From NCBI RefSeq assembly GCF_003096195.1, contig NZ_CP023004.1:3018501-3082500 (forward strand): a DNA stretch of 64,000 nucleotides. The letters are read 5' to 3'. Position numbers and translations under genes: made by a program. Positions 45,776 through 54,600 of this stretch are shown one piece after another. Source of the DNA: Ereboglobus luteus. Lineage in GTDB: Bacteria > Verrucomicrobiota > Verrucomicrobiia > Opitutales > Opitutaceae. The notes under the pieces are model-generated. The model was not told the DNA's origin. It saw only the letters and a list, made by a program, of their open reading frames with translations, and made no database searches. Each line of letters begins with the position of its first letter. Within the stretch, counting starts at the first letter, position 1.

Positions 45776-47629
45776 ATGAATTCCCCATACACTCTCGGCA
45801 GTTGTGCTAGGTTTATCTTAGGAGTGGTTCTCCTTTTTGGCCTCGCTTCTTTTTCACCTGCCGTTGCTCAGACTAGGCTCGGCATCAAGGCTGCGCCCAA
45901 TGCTACGAATGGCGAGATCGTTGAGCTGCCGCGCTACACCGTCACTGATTCGCGCATCCTTCCGCCGCCCGAATCTTGGCGCCATGCCACGTTACCCGGC
46001 TACGAAATTCTCTCCAATGCCCGCGATTTCACCACTCAAAGTTTTCTGAAGGATTTTCAGCAACTCCAAACCGCCATCGGAATTGTATGGCCGACGCTGG
46101 TAGACAACAGAGCCAACATTCCCACTCTGATAATCCTTTGCGCGCGGGGAAACTCCTTTCAACAATTCGTTCCGGAGGATGCCGATCCCAGCGTTTTTAT
46201 CACACGCACCAGCTTATTTGTGGAGGACAAGGAGCGCGGGGCCATTGTAATCGACTTTACCATGCAGGAAGTGTTCGAAGACCAAATACTTGAAGATAGC
46301 GAGGGACAGAAAATTTCCGCAATGAGCGATCCTTATGGTGAGTTTTACCGCCAATACTCGCGGTTTCTTATGCGCCATGCAAACGGCGGCGTGCCTCTCC
46401 CTGAATGGTTGGAGGAGGGCTTATCCCGTCTTTTCACCACGCTCGATTTTCGCAAAAAATGGATCGAATTTGGAAAAGTGGAGCACGGCTTTAGTCAAGC
46501 TGTAGCATCCAGTCTCGAACCGGGCGGCGGATGGATTCCTGACGGCACAGAAGATCTCAATGAAATCGATGCTGGGGGTGGTTGGTGGAATGCCACTCCG
46601 CATTCGCCAGCCGCTAATATTGGGGGCAGGCCCGAAGGTGGTCGAACCACAACCAAGAGCAGGAGGGAGCGGCACGGCGCCATCTTTTCATTCGACAAAA
46701 TGTTCGATTACGAAAAAGGGAAATCGATAACACTCAATCAAAGTCGCTGGAGCAACCAGTGTTTCGCTTTTGTTCACATGTGCATTTACGGGTTGGAGAA
46801 AAAATATCAAAAACAATTTATCAAATTTGCGCTACGCGCGTGCAAGGGGCCGGTGGGCGAAAATGATTTCAAGGAATGCTTCAACCGCAGCTATGAGCAG
46901 ATGGCCACCATGTTGAGCATGCATGTGGATACGCTCGCGCAACAATCGGTTCTGTTCAAGGTCAAGCGAGGAATGGAGGGATTGCCTGATCCAATGCCGG
47001 TCGAATTGCGCGAAGCCACGCAGGCCGAGATCGGGCGCATCAAGGGCGAGGCGCTTCGCCTTGCCGGGCATGCAGATGCCTCGCGCGAGGCGTTTATCGT
47101 CCCCTACCTGCGTCAGGAGCGTGACGCAGGGTTGCTTGCCTCGCTTGGTTTGCTCGAATCGCTTGAGCAACGCGACGCGCGTGCGCGCAAATTCCTCGAG
47201 GCCGCGGCCAAGGAAAACGTCGTGCGTCCGCGTGCTTATGTGGAGCTTGCGCGCCTGCGGCTGAACGAGGCGCTGGCCGCCCCGGCGGGGGCCAACGGCA
47301 GGCTTAGCGCGACGCAAACCGCCAGCGTGCTCGAGCCGCTTTTCACGGCGCGCACGCAGCCGCCGCCGATGGAGGATGTGTATTCGCTCATTGGATACAC
47401 GTGGATGTGCAGCGACGCGACGCCCAAGGAGTCCCATCTCGAGGTGTTGCTCGAGGGCGCGTTAATATTCCCCGGGAGCGCGCGTATCATGCATCATGCC
47501 GCCACACTCTACGCGCTCCACGGCAGCAACAAGACTCTGGCGAAATCACTTGTCGACATGGGCGTCAGGATATCGCCCGACCAGGAAACGCGGGAAAGTT
47601 TCGAATCACTTCGCGGCAGGTTGAATTAG
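45776..47629 (+). CDS. Secreted peptidase-like protein (degenerate gluzincin), paralogue 1
   Basis: I choose ATG 45776 because it aligns with the start of the next gene; an upstream ATG at 45725 would add 17 residues. The 617-residue protein has a signal peptide ending AVAQ and a conserved N-terminal segment (IVELPRYTVTDSRILPPPESW). The middle resembles the metallopeptidase fold seen in DUF1570-type proteins: PEWLEEGLSRLF follows where the second zinc site would be, but the expected HExxH is replaced by YRQYSRF (about 191-197). It is thus probably not an active zinc peptidase. The C-terminal third is helical, repeat-like (LLASLGLLESLEQRDARARK). Confidence 0.65.
   Translation: MNSPYTLGSCARFILGVVLLFGLASFSPAVAQTRLGIKAAPNATNGEIVELPRYTVTDSRILPPPESWRHATLPGYEILSNARDFTTQSFLKDFQQLQTAIGIVWPTLVDNRANIPTLIILCARGNSFQQFVPEDADPSVFITRTSLFVEDKERGAIVIDFTMQEVFEDQILEDSEGQKISAMSDPYGEFYRQYSRFLMRHANGGVPLPEWLEEGLSRLFTTLDFRKKWIEFGKVEHGFSQAVASSLEPGGGWIPDGTEDLNEIDAGGGWWNATPHSPAANIGGRPEGGRTTTKSRRERHGAIFSFDKMFDYEKGKSITLNQSRWSNQCFAFVHMCIYGLEKKYQKQFIKFALRACKGPVGENDFKECFNRSYEQMATMLSMHVDTLAQQSVLFKVKRGMEGLPDPMPVELREATQAEIGRIKGEALRLAGHADASREAFIVPYLRQERDAGLLASLGLLESLEQRDARARKFLEAAAKENVVRPRAYVELARLRLNEALAAPAGANGRLSATQTASVLEPLFTARTQPPPMEDVYSLIGYTWMCSDATPKESHLEVLLEGALIFPGSARIMHHAATLYALHGSNKTLAKSLVDMGVRISPDQETRESFESLRGRLN
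47015..47623. repeat. 609-bp near-identical segment, copy 1
   Basis: This 3' third of the first paralogue aligns without any gap to 48917-49525 (constant offset 1902 bases) with only scattered substitutions. The 5' parts of the two genes are far more divergent. Confidence 0.85.
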
Positions 47630-47713
47630 ACTCGGCGGCGGTGGGGCAAATTTCAAAAGATGCGCCACCTTTTTTCATTATCAGGTTTGCTCTAAAGATT
47701 CCTTCTCCATTCA

Positions 47714-49555
47714 ATGGATCCTCTCTGCATCAAATCCATTCACGGTATCGGATTTATCCTTGGTCTGGCCTTGGTTCTCAGCTTGGCCGTGCATACGAGC
47801 GCCAGTGCGCAAAGGGGGCTCAACATCAAGGCTGCGCCCGATGGCGAAATTGTCGAGCTGCCGCGCTATACCGTCACTGATTCGCGCATCCTTCCGCCGC
47901 CCGAATCTTGGCGCCATGCCACGTTGCCCGGCTATGAAATTCTTTCCAATGCATCCAGCCGCGCCACGCGCAGGTTTTTGGAGGATTTCCAGCAACTCCA
48001 GAAAGCTGTTCAGATTGTCTGGCCCACGCTAGTCGATAATAAAATCAATATTCCTACGCTCATCATCATTTGCGGAAAGGGAAATTCCTTCGCCCCTTTT
48101 GCGGAAAAAGCGAAGGAGGCTGGTGTTTTCATCACACCGACAAGTCTTTTTGTGGAGGACAGGGAGCGCGGGGCCATTGTCATTGATTTCTTTTTGCAAG
48201 AAATGACTGAAAGTGGGGTGTTCTCATCGCTCAACGATCCCTCACTTGCAGGGATGTTTGGCGACTCTGTCGATGAACCAGTCGGCATCCTGGCCGAAGA
48301 GACAACAAATGGTTCCTCCGCATCGGGTATTGACCCTTACCAAGAGTTTTACCGCCAGTATGCGCGATTCCTCATGCGTCGCGCCAACAACAATAAACCG
48401 ATTCCTCCGTGGCTTGAAGAGGGGCTTTCCCGGCTTTTCGCAACACTTGATGTGAGGAAAAAGGCCATTGAGTTCGGACGTGTTGAATATTTTGGCGGAG
48501 GAAAGATATTCAGCATGGGCGCGATGGCGGGGGATGGCGCAGCGGAGAGGGAGGCGTTCACTCCCGTTTTTGTTGCATTCGGCCACCTCGACTCTTTGAG
48601 CGAAATCATCGACTATGACCCCGAGGGTGATATGCCGCGTCCTTCTGACTGGGGCGATGCCAGTTTCGCCTTCGTTCACATGTGTCTTTATGGTCATAAA
48701 AAAAAATACCAGAAGGCGTTTCTCACTTTTTCCCGGCGCGCGATGACCGGCCCTGTGACGGAGGACGATTTCAAGGAATGTTTTGGTCGCACATACAAAC
48801 AAATGACCATGATGCTGCGCGGGTATGTTGATGCCTCCGACCATGGTTCCATTCTGTTCAAGGCGAAGAAAGGCACGGATGGATTGGGCGACCCTCCTCC
48901 TATTGAAATTCGCGAGGCCACGCAGGCCGAGATTGGGCGCATCAAGGGTGAGGCGCTTCGTTTGGCCAACAACATGGAAGCCTCGCGCGAGGCATTCATC
49001 ATTCCCTACCTGCGCCAGGAGCGTGACGCAGGGTTGCTTGCCTCGCTTGGTTTGCTCGAATCGCTTGAGCAACGCGACGCGCGCGCGCGCAAATTCCTCG
49101 AAGCCGCGGCCAAGGAAAACGTTGTGCGTCCGCGTGCTTATGTGGAGCTTGCGCGCCTGCGGCTGAACGAGGCGCTGGCCGCCCCGGCGGGGGCCAACGG
49201 CAGGCTTAGCGCGGCGCAAACTGCCAGCGTGCTTGATCCTCTGTTTACGGCCCGCAATCAGCCGCCGCCGATGGAGGATGTGTATTCGCTCATTGGATAC
49301 ACGTGGATGTGCAGCGACGCGACGCCCAAGGAGTCCCATCTCGAGGTGTTGCTCGAGGGCGCGTTAATATTCCCCAGGAGCGCGCGCATCATGCATCATG
49401 CCGCCACACTCTACGCTCTCCACGGCAGCAACAAGACCCTGGCGAAATCGCTTGTCGACATGGGAGTCAGGATATCGCCCGATCAGGAAACGCGGGAAAG
49501 TTTCGAATCACTTCGCGGCAGGTTGGAGCAGGAGCATGTTCAGGCTGCAAATTGA
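47714..49555 (+). CDS. Secreted peptidase-like protein (degenerate gluzincin), paralogue 2
   Basis: The 613-residue protein shares the layout of its upstream paralogue: signal peptide ending SASAQ, IVELPRYTVTDSRILPPP segment, then YRQYARFLM in place of HExxH and PPWLEEGLSRLFATLD. The motif FAFVHMCLYGHKKKY and FKECFGRTYKQM match the parts of the peptidase-like fold after the active site. Divergence lies in the loop between about 180 and 290 residues, where paralogue 1 carries a different glycine/proline-rich insert. The gap to the first gene is 84 bases; both are likely cotranscribed. The role is unknown; substrate binding without catalysis is inference. Confidence 0.65.
   Translation: MDPLCIKSIHGIGFILGLALVLSLAVHTSASAQRGLNIKAAPDGEIVELPRYTVTDSRILPPPESWRHATLPGYEILSNASSRATRRFLEDFQQLQKAVQIVWPTLVDNKINIPTLIIICGKGNSFAPFAEKAKEAGVFITPTSLFVEDRERGAIVIDFFLQEMTESGVFSSLNDPSLAGMFGDSVDEPVGILAEETTNGSSASGIDPYQEFYRQYARFLMRRANNNKPIPPWLEEGLSRLFATLDVRKKAIEFGRVEYFGGGKIFSMGAMAGDGAAEREAFTPVFVAFGHLDSLSEIIDYDPEGDMPRPSDWGDASFAFVHMCLYGHKKKYQKAFLTFSRRAMTGPVTEDDFKECFGRTYKQMTMMLRGYVDASDHGSILFKAKKGTDGLGDPPPIEIREATQAEIGRIKGEALRLANNMEASREAFIIPYLRQERDAGLLASLGLLESLEQRDARARKFLEAAAKENVVRPRAYVELARLRLNEALAAPAGANGRLSAAQTASVLDPLFTARNQPPPMEDVYSLIGYTWMCSDATPKESHLEVLLEGALIFPRSARIMHHAATLYALHGSNKTLAKSLVDMGVRISPDQETRESFESLRGRLEQEHVQAAN
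48917..49525. repeat. 609-bp near-identical segment, copy 2
   Basis: This is the second copy of the segment at 47015-47623, in the 3' third of the second paralogue. Confidence 0.85.
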
Positions 49556-49633
49556 TGAGGCATTTCTCCGCTTGTCTGATTCCGCGGAAGCGGCAACATG
49601 CTGTGCTTTCAACCTTATTCCCCTCGCATGCAC

Positions 49634-50548
49634 ATGAACAAAATCATTCCGGCACTCCTGTTGTTTTTCGCTTCGCATATCGCCTTGGCGGACAATCTGT
49701 ATATTGCGTCGTTTAACATTCGCACCGACGCCGCCTCCGATTATAAAAAATTCGACGGCTGGTCGCAGCGCGTTCCCGTCATTTCCAGTCTCATCCGTTT
49801 TCACGATTTTGATTTTGTCGGCACGCAGGAGGTGAAACCCAACCAGCTCGCGGACATGCTCAAGCTCATGCCGGAATACGCACACATCGGCGTCGGCCGC
49901 GACGATGGCACGGAGAAGGGCGAGCACTGCGCCCTGTTTTATAAAAAGGACAAATACACGCTGCTCGAGCAGGATACTTTCTGGCTTTCCGAAACCCCCG
50001 GCATCGCCGGAAGCAAGGGCTGGGACGCCCGATACGCGCGCATTTGCACCTGGGGTAAATTCCAGTCCAAAACCGGTGCGAAGCAAACCGTGTATATCTT
50101 CAACCTGCACATGGACCACAAGGGCGTGCAGGCGCGCGAGGAGAGCGCAAAGCTCGTGCTCAAAATGATGAAATCGATCGCCGGTAAATCGCCCGCCCTC
50201 ATCATGGGCGACTTCAACGTGACGCAAATAAGCGCCCCCTATGCCGTTCTCGCAAAGTCGAATTACGTGACCGATTGTTTCGACGCCGCGCCGATTAAGC
50301 ACCTCCCCAACGGCACCTTCAACGGTTTCAACGTAAACCGTCGCACCGACGAACGCATCGATCATATTTTTGTGACAAAACAATTCACCGTCGAGCGCTA
50401 CGCGATTCTAGGTGAATGTTATTGGATTCCGGTTCCCAAGGAGTTGATGAAGGAGGGCGACACCGAAAAATCGCTTGCGAAAAAAGGCCTGCCCAAGCTC
50501 CCGTCCGATCACTTCCCCGTCGCGGTTAAGGTGCGCTTGGCCGAGTAA
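49634..50548 (+). CDS. Secreted endonuclease/exonuclease/phosphatase-family protein
   Basis: Starting at ATG 49634 (49628 is an alternative), the 304-residue protein has a signal peptide ending IALA. The EEP fold is clear: ASFNIRTDAA (first Asn), GTQEVKPNQ (metal-binding Glu), NLHMDHKGVQ, GDFNVTQ (Asp and Asn) and the final SDHFPVAV. Members cleave phosphodiesters in DNA, sphingolipids or phospholipids; export suggests an extracellular substrate such as nucleic acid or lipid. A paralogue follows after a terminator, so the two are probably expressed separately. Confidence 0.88.
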   Translation: MNKIIPALLLFFASHIALADNLYIASFNIRTDAASDYKKFDGWSQRVPVISSLIRFHDFDFVGTQEVKPNQLADMLKLMPEYAHIGVGRDDGTEKGEHCALFYKKDKYTLLEQDTFWLSETPGIAGSKGWDARYARICTWGKFQSKTGAKQTVYIFNLHMDHKGVQAREESAKLVLKMMKSIAGKSPALIMGDFNVTQISAPYAVLAKSNYVTDCFDAAPIKHLPNGTFNGFNVNRRTDERIDHIFVTKQFTVERYAILGECYWIPVPKELMKEGDTEKSLAKKGLPKLPSDHFPVAVKVRLAE

Positions 50549-50555
50549 TCTTTCG

Positions 50556-50589
50556 ACGCGCCTGGCGCTTCCAGTCGCCGGCGCGTTTT
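50556..50589 (+). terminator. Intrinsic terminator after the first EEP gene
   Basis: A GC-rich stem (CGCGCCTGGCG / CGCCGGCGCG, one bulged T) with an 8-base loop is followed by TTTTG. Confidence 0.75.
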
Positions 50590-50684
50590 GAAAATCTTAC
50601 TGCCTTCCTGGCGTTAACTTCTGGTTGTCTTCACACCCGTATTTTGCGCTGTTCAGCGGGGGCGGGTGCGGGCAAGTTACGCAT

Positions 50685-51542
50685 ATGCGCTTCAATATTA
50701 TTTCCCGAATTGGTTTATTCTTCGCATTGGCAATCAGCGGTGTTGTCGGCACTGCTCTGGCAGAAACTCCGTTGCGAGTGGTCAGCTACAACATCCATGC
50801 CGGGCGGGGAATGGACAAGCAGCTCGACTTGGCGCGCATCGCCGGGGTTTTGCGGCAGCTTAATGCCGACGTAATCTTGTTGCAGGAAGTGGATGTGCGC
50901 ACCAAGCGTTCGGGCGGCGTTGACCAGGCGACGGAATTGGGGCGGATGCTGGGAATGCGCTCCTATTTCGCGAAGGCCATGAGTTATGGCGGCGGCGAAT
51001 ACGGAAACGCGGTTTTGTCGAAACTGCCGTTTGCGCACACGTCCACGCTGGCGCTTGTGGGCGGGGTCGAGCCGCGCTCGGCGGGAATCGTGGAAATCGT
51101 GCTGCCCCGAATCGGCGCGAAGGATGCGGCGGCAGCGAACAATGGATTTCGGGTCATGTTGGTGAGCGTGCATCTGGATCACAAAAAAAAGGAAACGCAG
51201 ATGGAGCATGCGAAACTGATTTCGACGGAAGTGGCGCGCCTGATGGATAAGAACTCATCGGTGGTGGCAATCTGGGGCGGAGATTTCAACGCGAGGGAAA
51301 CCTCGCCGATTTGGGATGCGCTAGGAAAGGAACACAACTGGTCGATGCCTAAAAAACACGAAACGGCGAAAGCAACATTCCCTTCTCACAATCCAAAATC
51401 GGAAATTGACTGGTTCTTATACCGGACGCGCGGAACAAAAAAAACGACACTTGCGGTGCGGGAATACAAGGCGGTCTCAGAGCCTATGGCCTCGGATCAT
51501 TGTCCCGTGGTGTTTGCCGTGGAGCTGCGCGACGGGCGGTAA
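50685..51542 (+). CDS. Secreted endonuclease/exonuclease/phosphatase-family protein, second
   Basis: I start at ATG 50685 (MRFNIISRIGLFFALAISG), which begins a signal peptide ending ALAE; an in-frame start at 50625 would add 20 non-leader residues. The 285-residue protein has RVVSYNIHAGRGMD, ILLQEVDVRT, SVHLDHKKKE, GGDFNARETS and SDHCPVVF, all hallmarks of the Mg2+-dependent EEP fold. It is closer to the family members acting on phospholipids or with unknown substrates (N-IHAGRG) than its upstream neighbour. Confidence 0.88.
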   Translation: MRFNIISRIGLFFALAISGVVGTALAETPLRVVSYNIHAGRGMDKQLDLARIAGVLRQLNADVILLQEVDVRTKRSGGVDQATELGRMLGMRSYFAKAMSYGGGEYGNAVLSKLPFAHTSTLALVGGVEPRSAGIVEIVLPRIGAKDAAAANNGFRVMLVSVHLDHKKKETQMEHAKLISTEVARLMDKNSSVVAIWGGDFNARETSPIWDALGKEHNWSMPKKHETAKATFPSHNPKSEIDWFLYRTRGTKKTTLAVREYKAVSEPMASDHCPVVFAVELRDGR

Positions 51543-51650
51543 GGCGCCCGGCCTTGGGTGCGCCGCGATTGGAATCAATTTCCTCATAACTCGACTTGCT
51601 TCGATACAAGTCGATCTGCGTCGATTCATGTCGAGGGGACGCGTGACGCC

Positions 51651-54600
51651 CTACCGCTTGAAGAACGAGTCGAGCGCGTTGAGGCTTTTTAGCGGGGCGG
51701 ATTTTTTTCCGGGGGCGGGCGTCGTCGAAATGAGCGGCTTGGGCGCGGGCGGCGTGGCCGCGGCGGATGCGCCGGACGGAGGCGCGCCGGTTTTTCTCAG
51801 CGCGGCCAGCGCGCGGTCGAGTTTCACGGCAGAGACGGGCCCGGCGGTGCCGAGTTCCTGCGCGAAGAGGCTCACTCGGAATTCCTCGACGAGCCAGCGG
51901 AAGGTTTGCGCTTCGGGGCGCGGGGCGGCGGCGAGCGACGCGACGGCTTTTTCGTAGGGCGCGAGTTGCTTGGCGCGCTCGGCGTCCTTCGCGGGGTTTT
52001 GTTTGTGGCGTTCGGCGCGCAGGCGCATCGCCTTCAGGTAGCGCGGGAATTGCGAGAGGCGTTCGAGCGTGACGGACGGGTCTTGCAGAAAATTTTCCGA
52101 GACGAGCGAGGCCGCGTCGCGCGCGAGCGTGGCGTGCGCGCCGGGGAGGACTTGGAGCGTGACGCGCGCGGTGAGGATTTCGCGAAGCAGTTCGGTGAGG
52201 CGCGGGATGATCGTGCGCACGTCGTGCGTGGCTTGCGTCGCGGCAGCGGCGAAGGCGGATGCGGTGAGCGCGCGCACACGCGCGGGGTCGCAGATGTGGC
52301 GGCGCAGGAGCGCGAAGGCGCCGGCCTGGAGTTTTTCGAAGGAGAGAAAGGATGCGGCGAGCGGGGCGAGGGAGCGGAGGCTTTTGGCAAGGTCGCGCTC
52401 CGTCCAGGCGAGCTCGTATTTGAGGTGGAGTTCGAGGAGGCGGAATAGGCCGCGCCGGGTTTCCCCGCGCGCGTTTTCGGGTGTGCGAAAGAGGCGGAGC
52501 GAGACGCCGTCGGGTGTTTGCGCGGCAGGGGTGGCCCGCCCGCGGGGTTGTTTGCCTGGCGGAACGGGCGCTGACTGGCCACTGCACAATCCCGGATACG
52601 CCTCGACGGGGACGCCGGCGAGGTCGCCGATGATGATGCGCTCGGGGATGTCGCCGAAGGCCCATGTCTCGGCGGGCGGTTTTTCGTGGCGTTTGCGCGC
52701 GCGTTTCCACATGGCGGGATCGTCGCGCGAGACGGCGGCGCTGACTTCGCGGGTGCGGGCGCCGAGCGCGGCGCGGATTTCGTCGAGTTCGCGGCTGGCG
52801 CAGATTTCCCCTCCGTCGTCGTCGAGCACGCGGACGCGGACGCGGAGGTGGTCGGGCGGCGGTTTTTGCGCGAAGGTGACGACGGGGATTTGAATGTTAA
52901 AGCGCTCGGCGATTTGCGCGGCGAGGGATTCGGCGATGGTTTCGCGGCGGCCGGTGAGGCGGTCTCGCAAGGTGATTTGTGCGGCGAGCGTTTTTGCGGT
53001 TTCGGCGAGGGGCATGAACGCGCGGCGGAGTTCCTTGGGCACGGCGCGCAGGTGGTGCTCGACCTTGGCTTCGAGGTGCCCGGGCACGGCCCAGTCGAGC
53101 GCGGCGGGCGTGAGCGCCTCGGCTTCGCGGATGTTGACTTGGATGGTGACGCCGTCGTCGGCCTGACCGGGCTTGTAGGCGTAGGAGAGCGGGAGCGCGC
53201 GGTTTTCGAGGGGGACGGTTTCGGGGAAGGCGAGGGTGTCGTGCCGGAGTTCCTCGGGCGCGCGCAGGTCCTCGATTTGCATTTCGAGGAAATGCGGGTC
53301 GCGCGGTTTGCGTTCGCGGACGAGGGTTATGAGTTCGGGGACGGCGGACACGGCTGAATGTTGAATGCGGATTTCGGAATGCGGAATTACAGACCGAGGC
53401 AGGGCTTGTTGTGCCGCTTGCGTCTGGGATTCCGCATTCCGCATTCCGAAATCCGCATTCAACCCGAGGCGCTCGGCGTAAAACCGGTAGACGCCTTCGT
53501 CGAGGTTCATGTAGCGGTTGTCGCGGGCGCGGGTGAGGAGGTCCTCGACTTTTTCGCGAATGGCGCGGTTGTGGATGAGGAAGTCGAAGGGCCAGGTGAT
53601 GGTGTCGTTGACGAGCGCTTCGCGGATGAATATTTCGGTGGCTTCGCGCGGGTTGATTTTGCCGTAGCCGACGGCGCGGGTTTCGAGTTCGAGGCCGTGG
53701 AGGCGCGTGCGTTGCTTGATGAGGACGCGGCCTTTTTGCTCGTCCCAGAAGGGTTTGCTGTGGGTGCGCTTGAGGAGGTGCTCGCCGAGTTCGATCGCCC
53801 ATTGCGGGTCGATGCGGGCGCAGGTGCGCGCGTAGAGGCGCGTGGTTTCCATGATTTCGGCGGCCATCAGCGCGGCGGGCGCCTTTTTGTTGCGCGCGTC
53901 GTTGCCGCGCGTCGATGACGCGTCTTTTCGTTTCGGCTCGTCGCGGGTGAAGAGGACGGAGCCGGGGAAGATGGCGACGCGGCGGTCGTGCGTGGACTTG
54001 TATCCGCCGCGCTCGTCGTCGCGGAGCGCTATGTTGCCGAGCAGGCCGGAGAGGATGGAGCGGTGGATGGCGCGGTAGGCGGGCGTGCCGTAGTGGAGGG
54101 GGACGCCGCCTTCGCGCGCGAGGCGTTTGGCGTCGAGTCCGTCGGCGACGGAGCTGGGGCGTTTGCGAAAGTCGTTGCGGGTGGTGAGGACTTCGAGGAG
54201 TTGCGCGTGGATGTCGCGCCATTCGCGCATGCGGGTGTAGCTGAGAAAATGCTCGCGGCAGAATTTGCGCAGGCGCGACTGGGTCATCGTTTCGAACTGG
54301 TCGTGAAAGGTTTCCCATATGTTGAGGAGCGTGAGGAAATCGGAATCGGCGTGGGCGAAGCGGCGGTGCGCGGCGTCGGCCTGGGCTTGTTTTTCGAGGG
54401 GACGTTCGCGCGGGTCCTGGATCGAAAGGCCGGCGGCGATGATGGCGACTTCGCGCACGCATTTCTCCTTGCGCGCCTCGAGGATCATGCGGCCGACGGT
54501 GGGATCGACCGGCAGGCGGGCGAGTTCGCGACCGAGGGGGGTGAGGGAATGTGGTTCCGAGCGAAGCGACATGCCCGCCATGCGGATTTCGGAATGCGGA

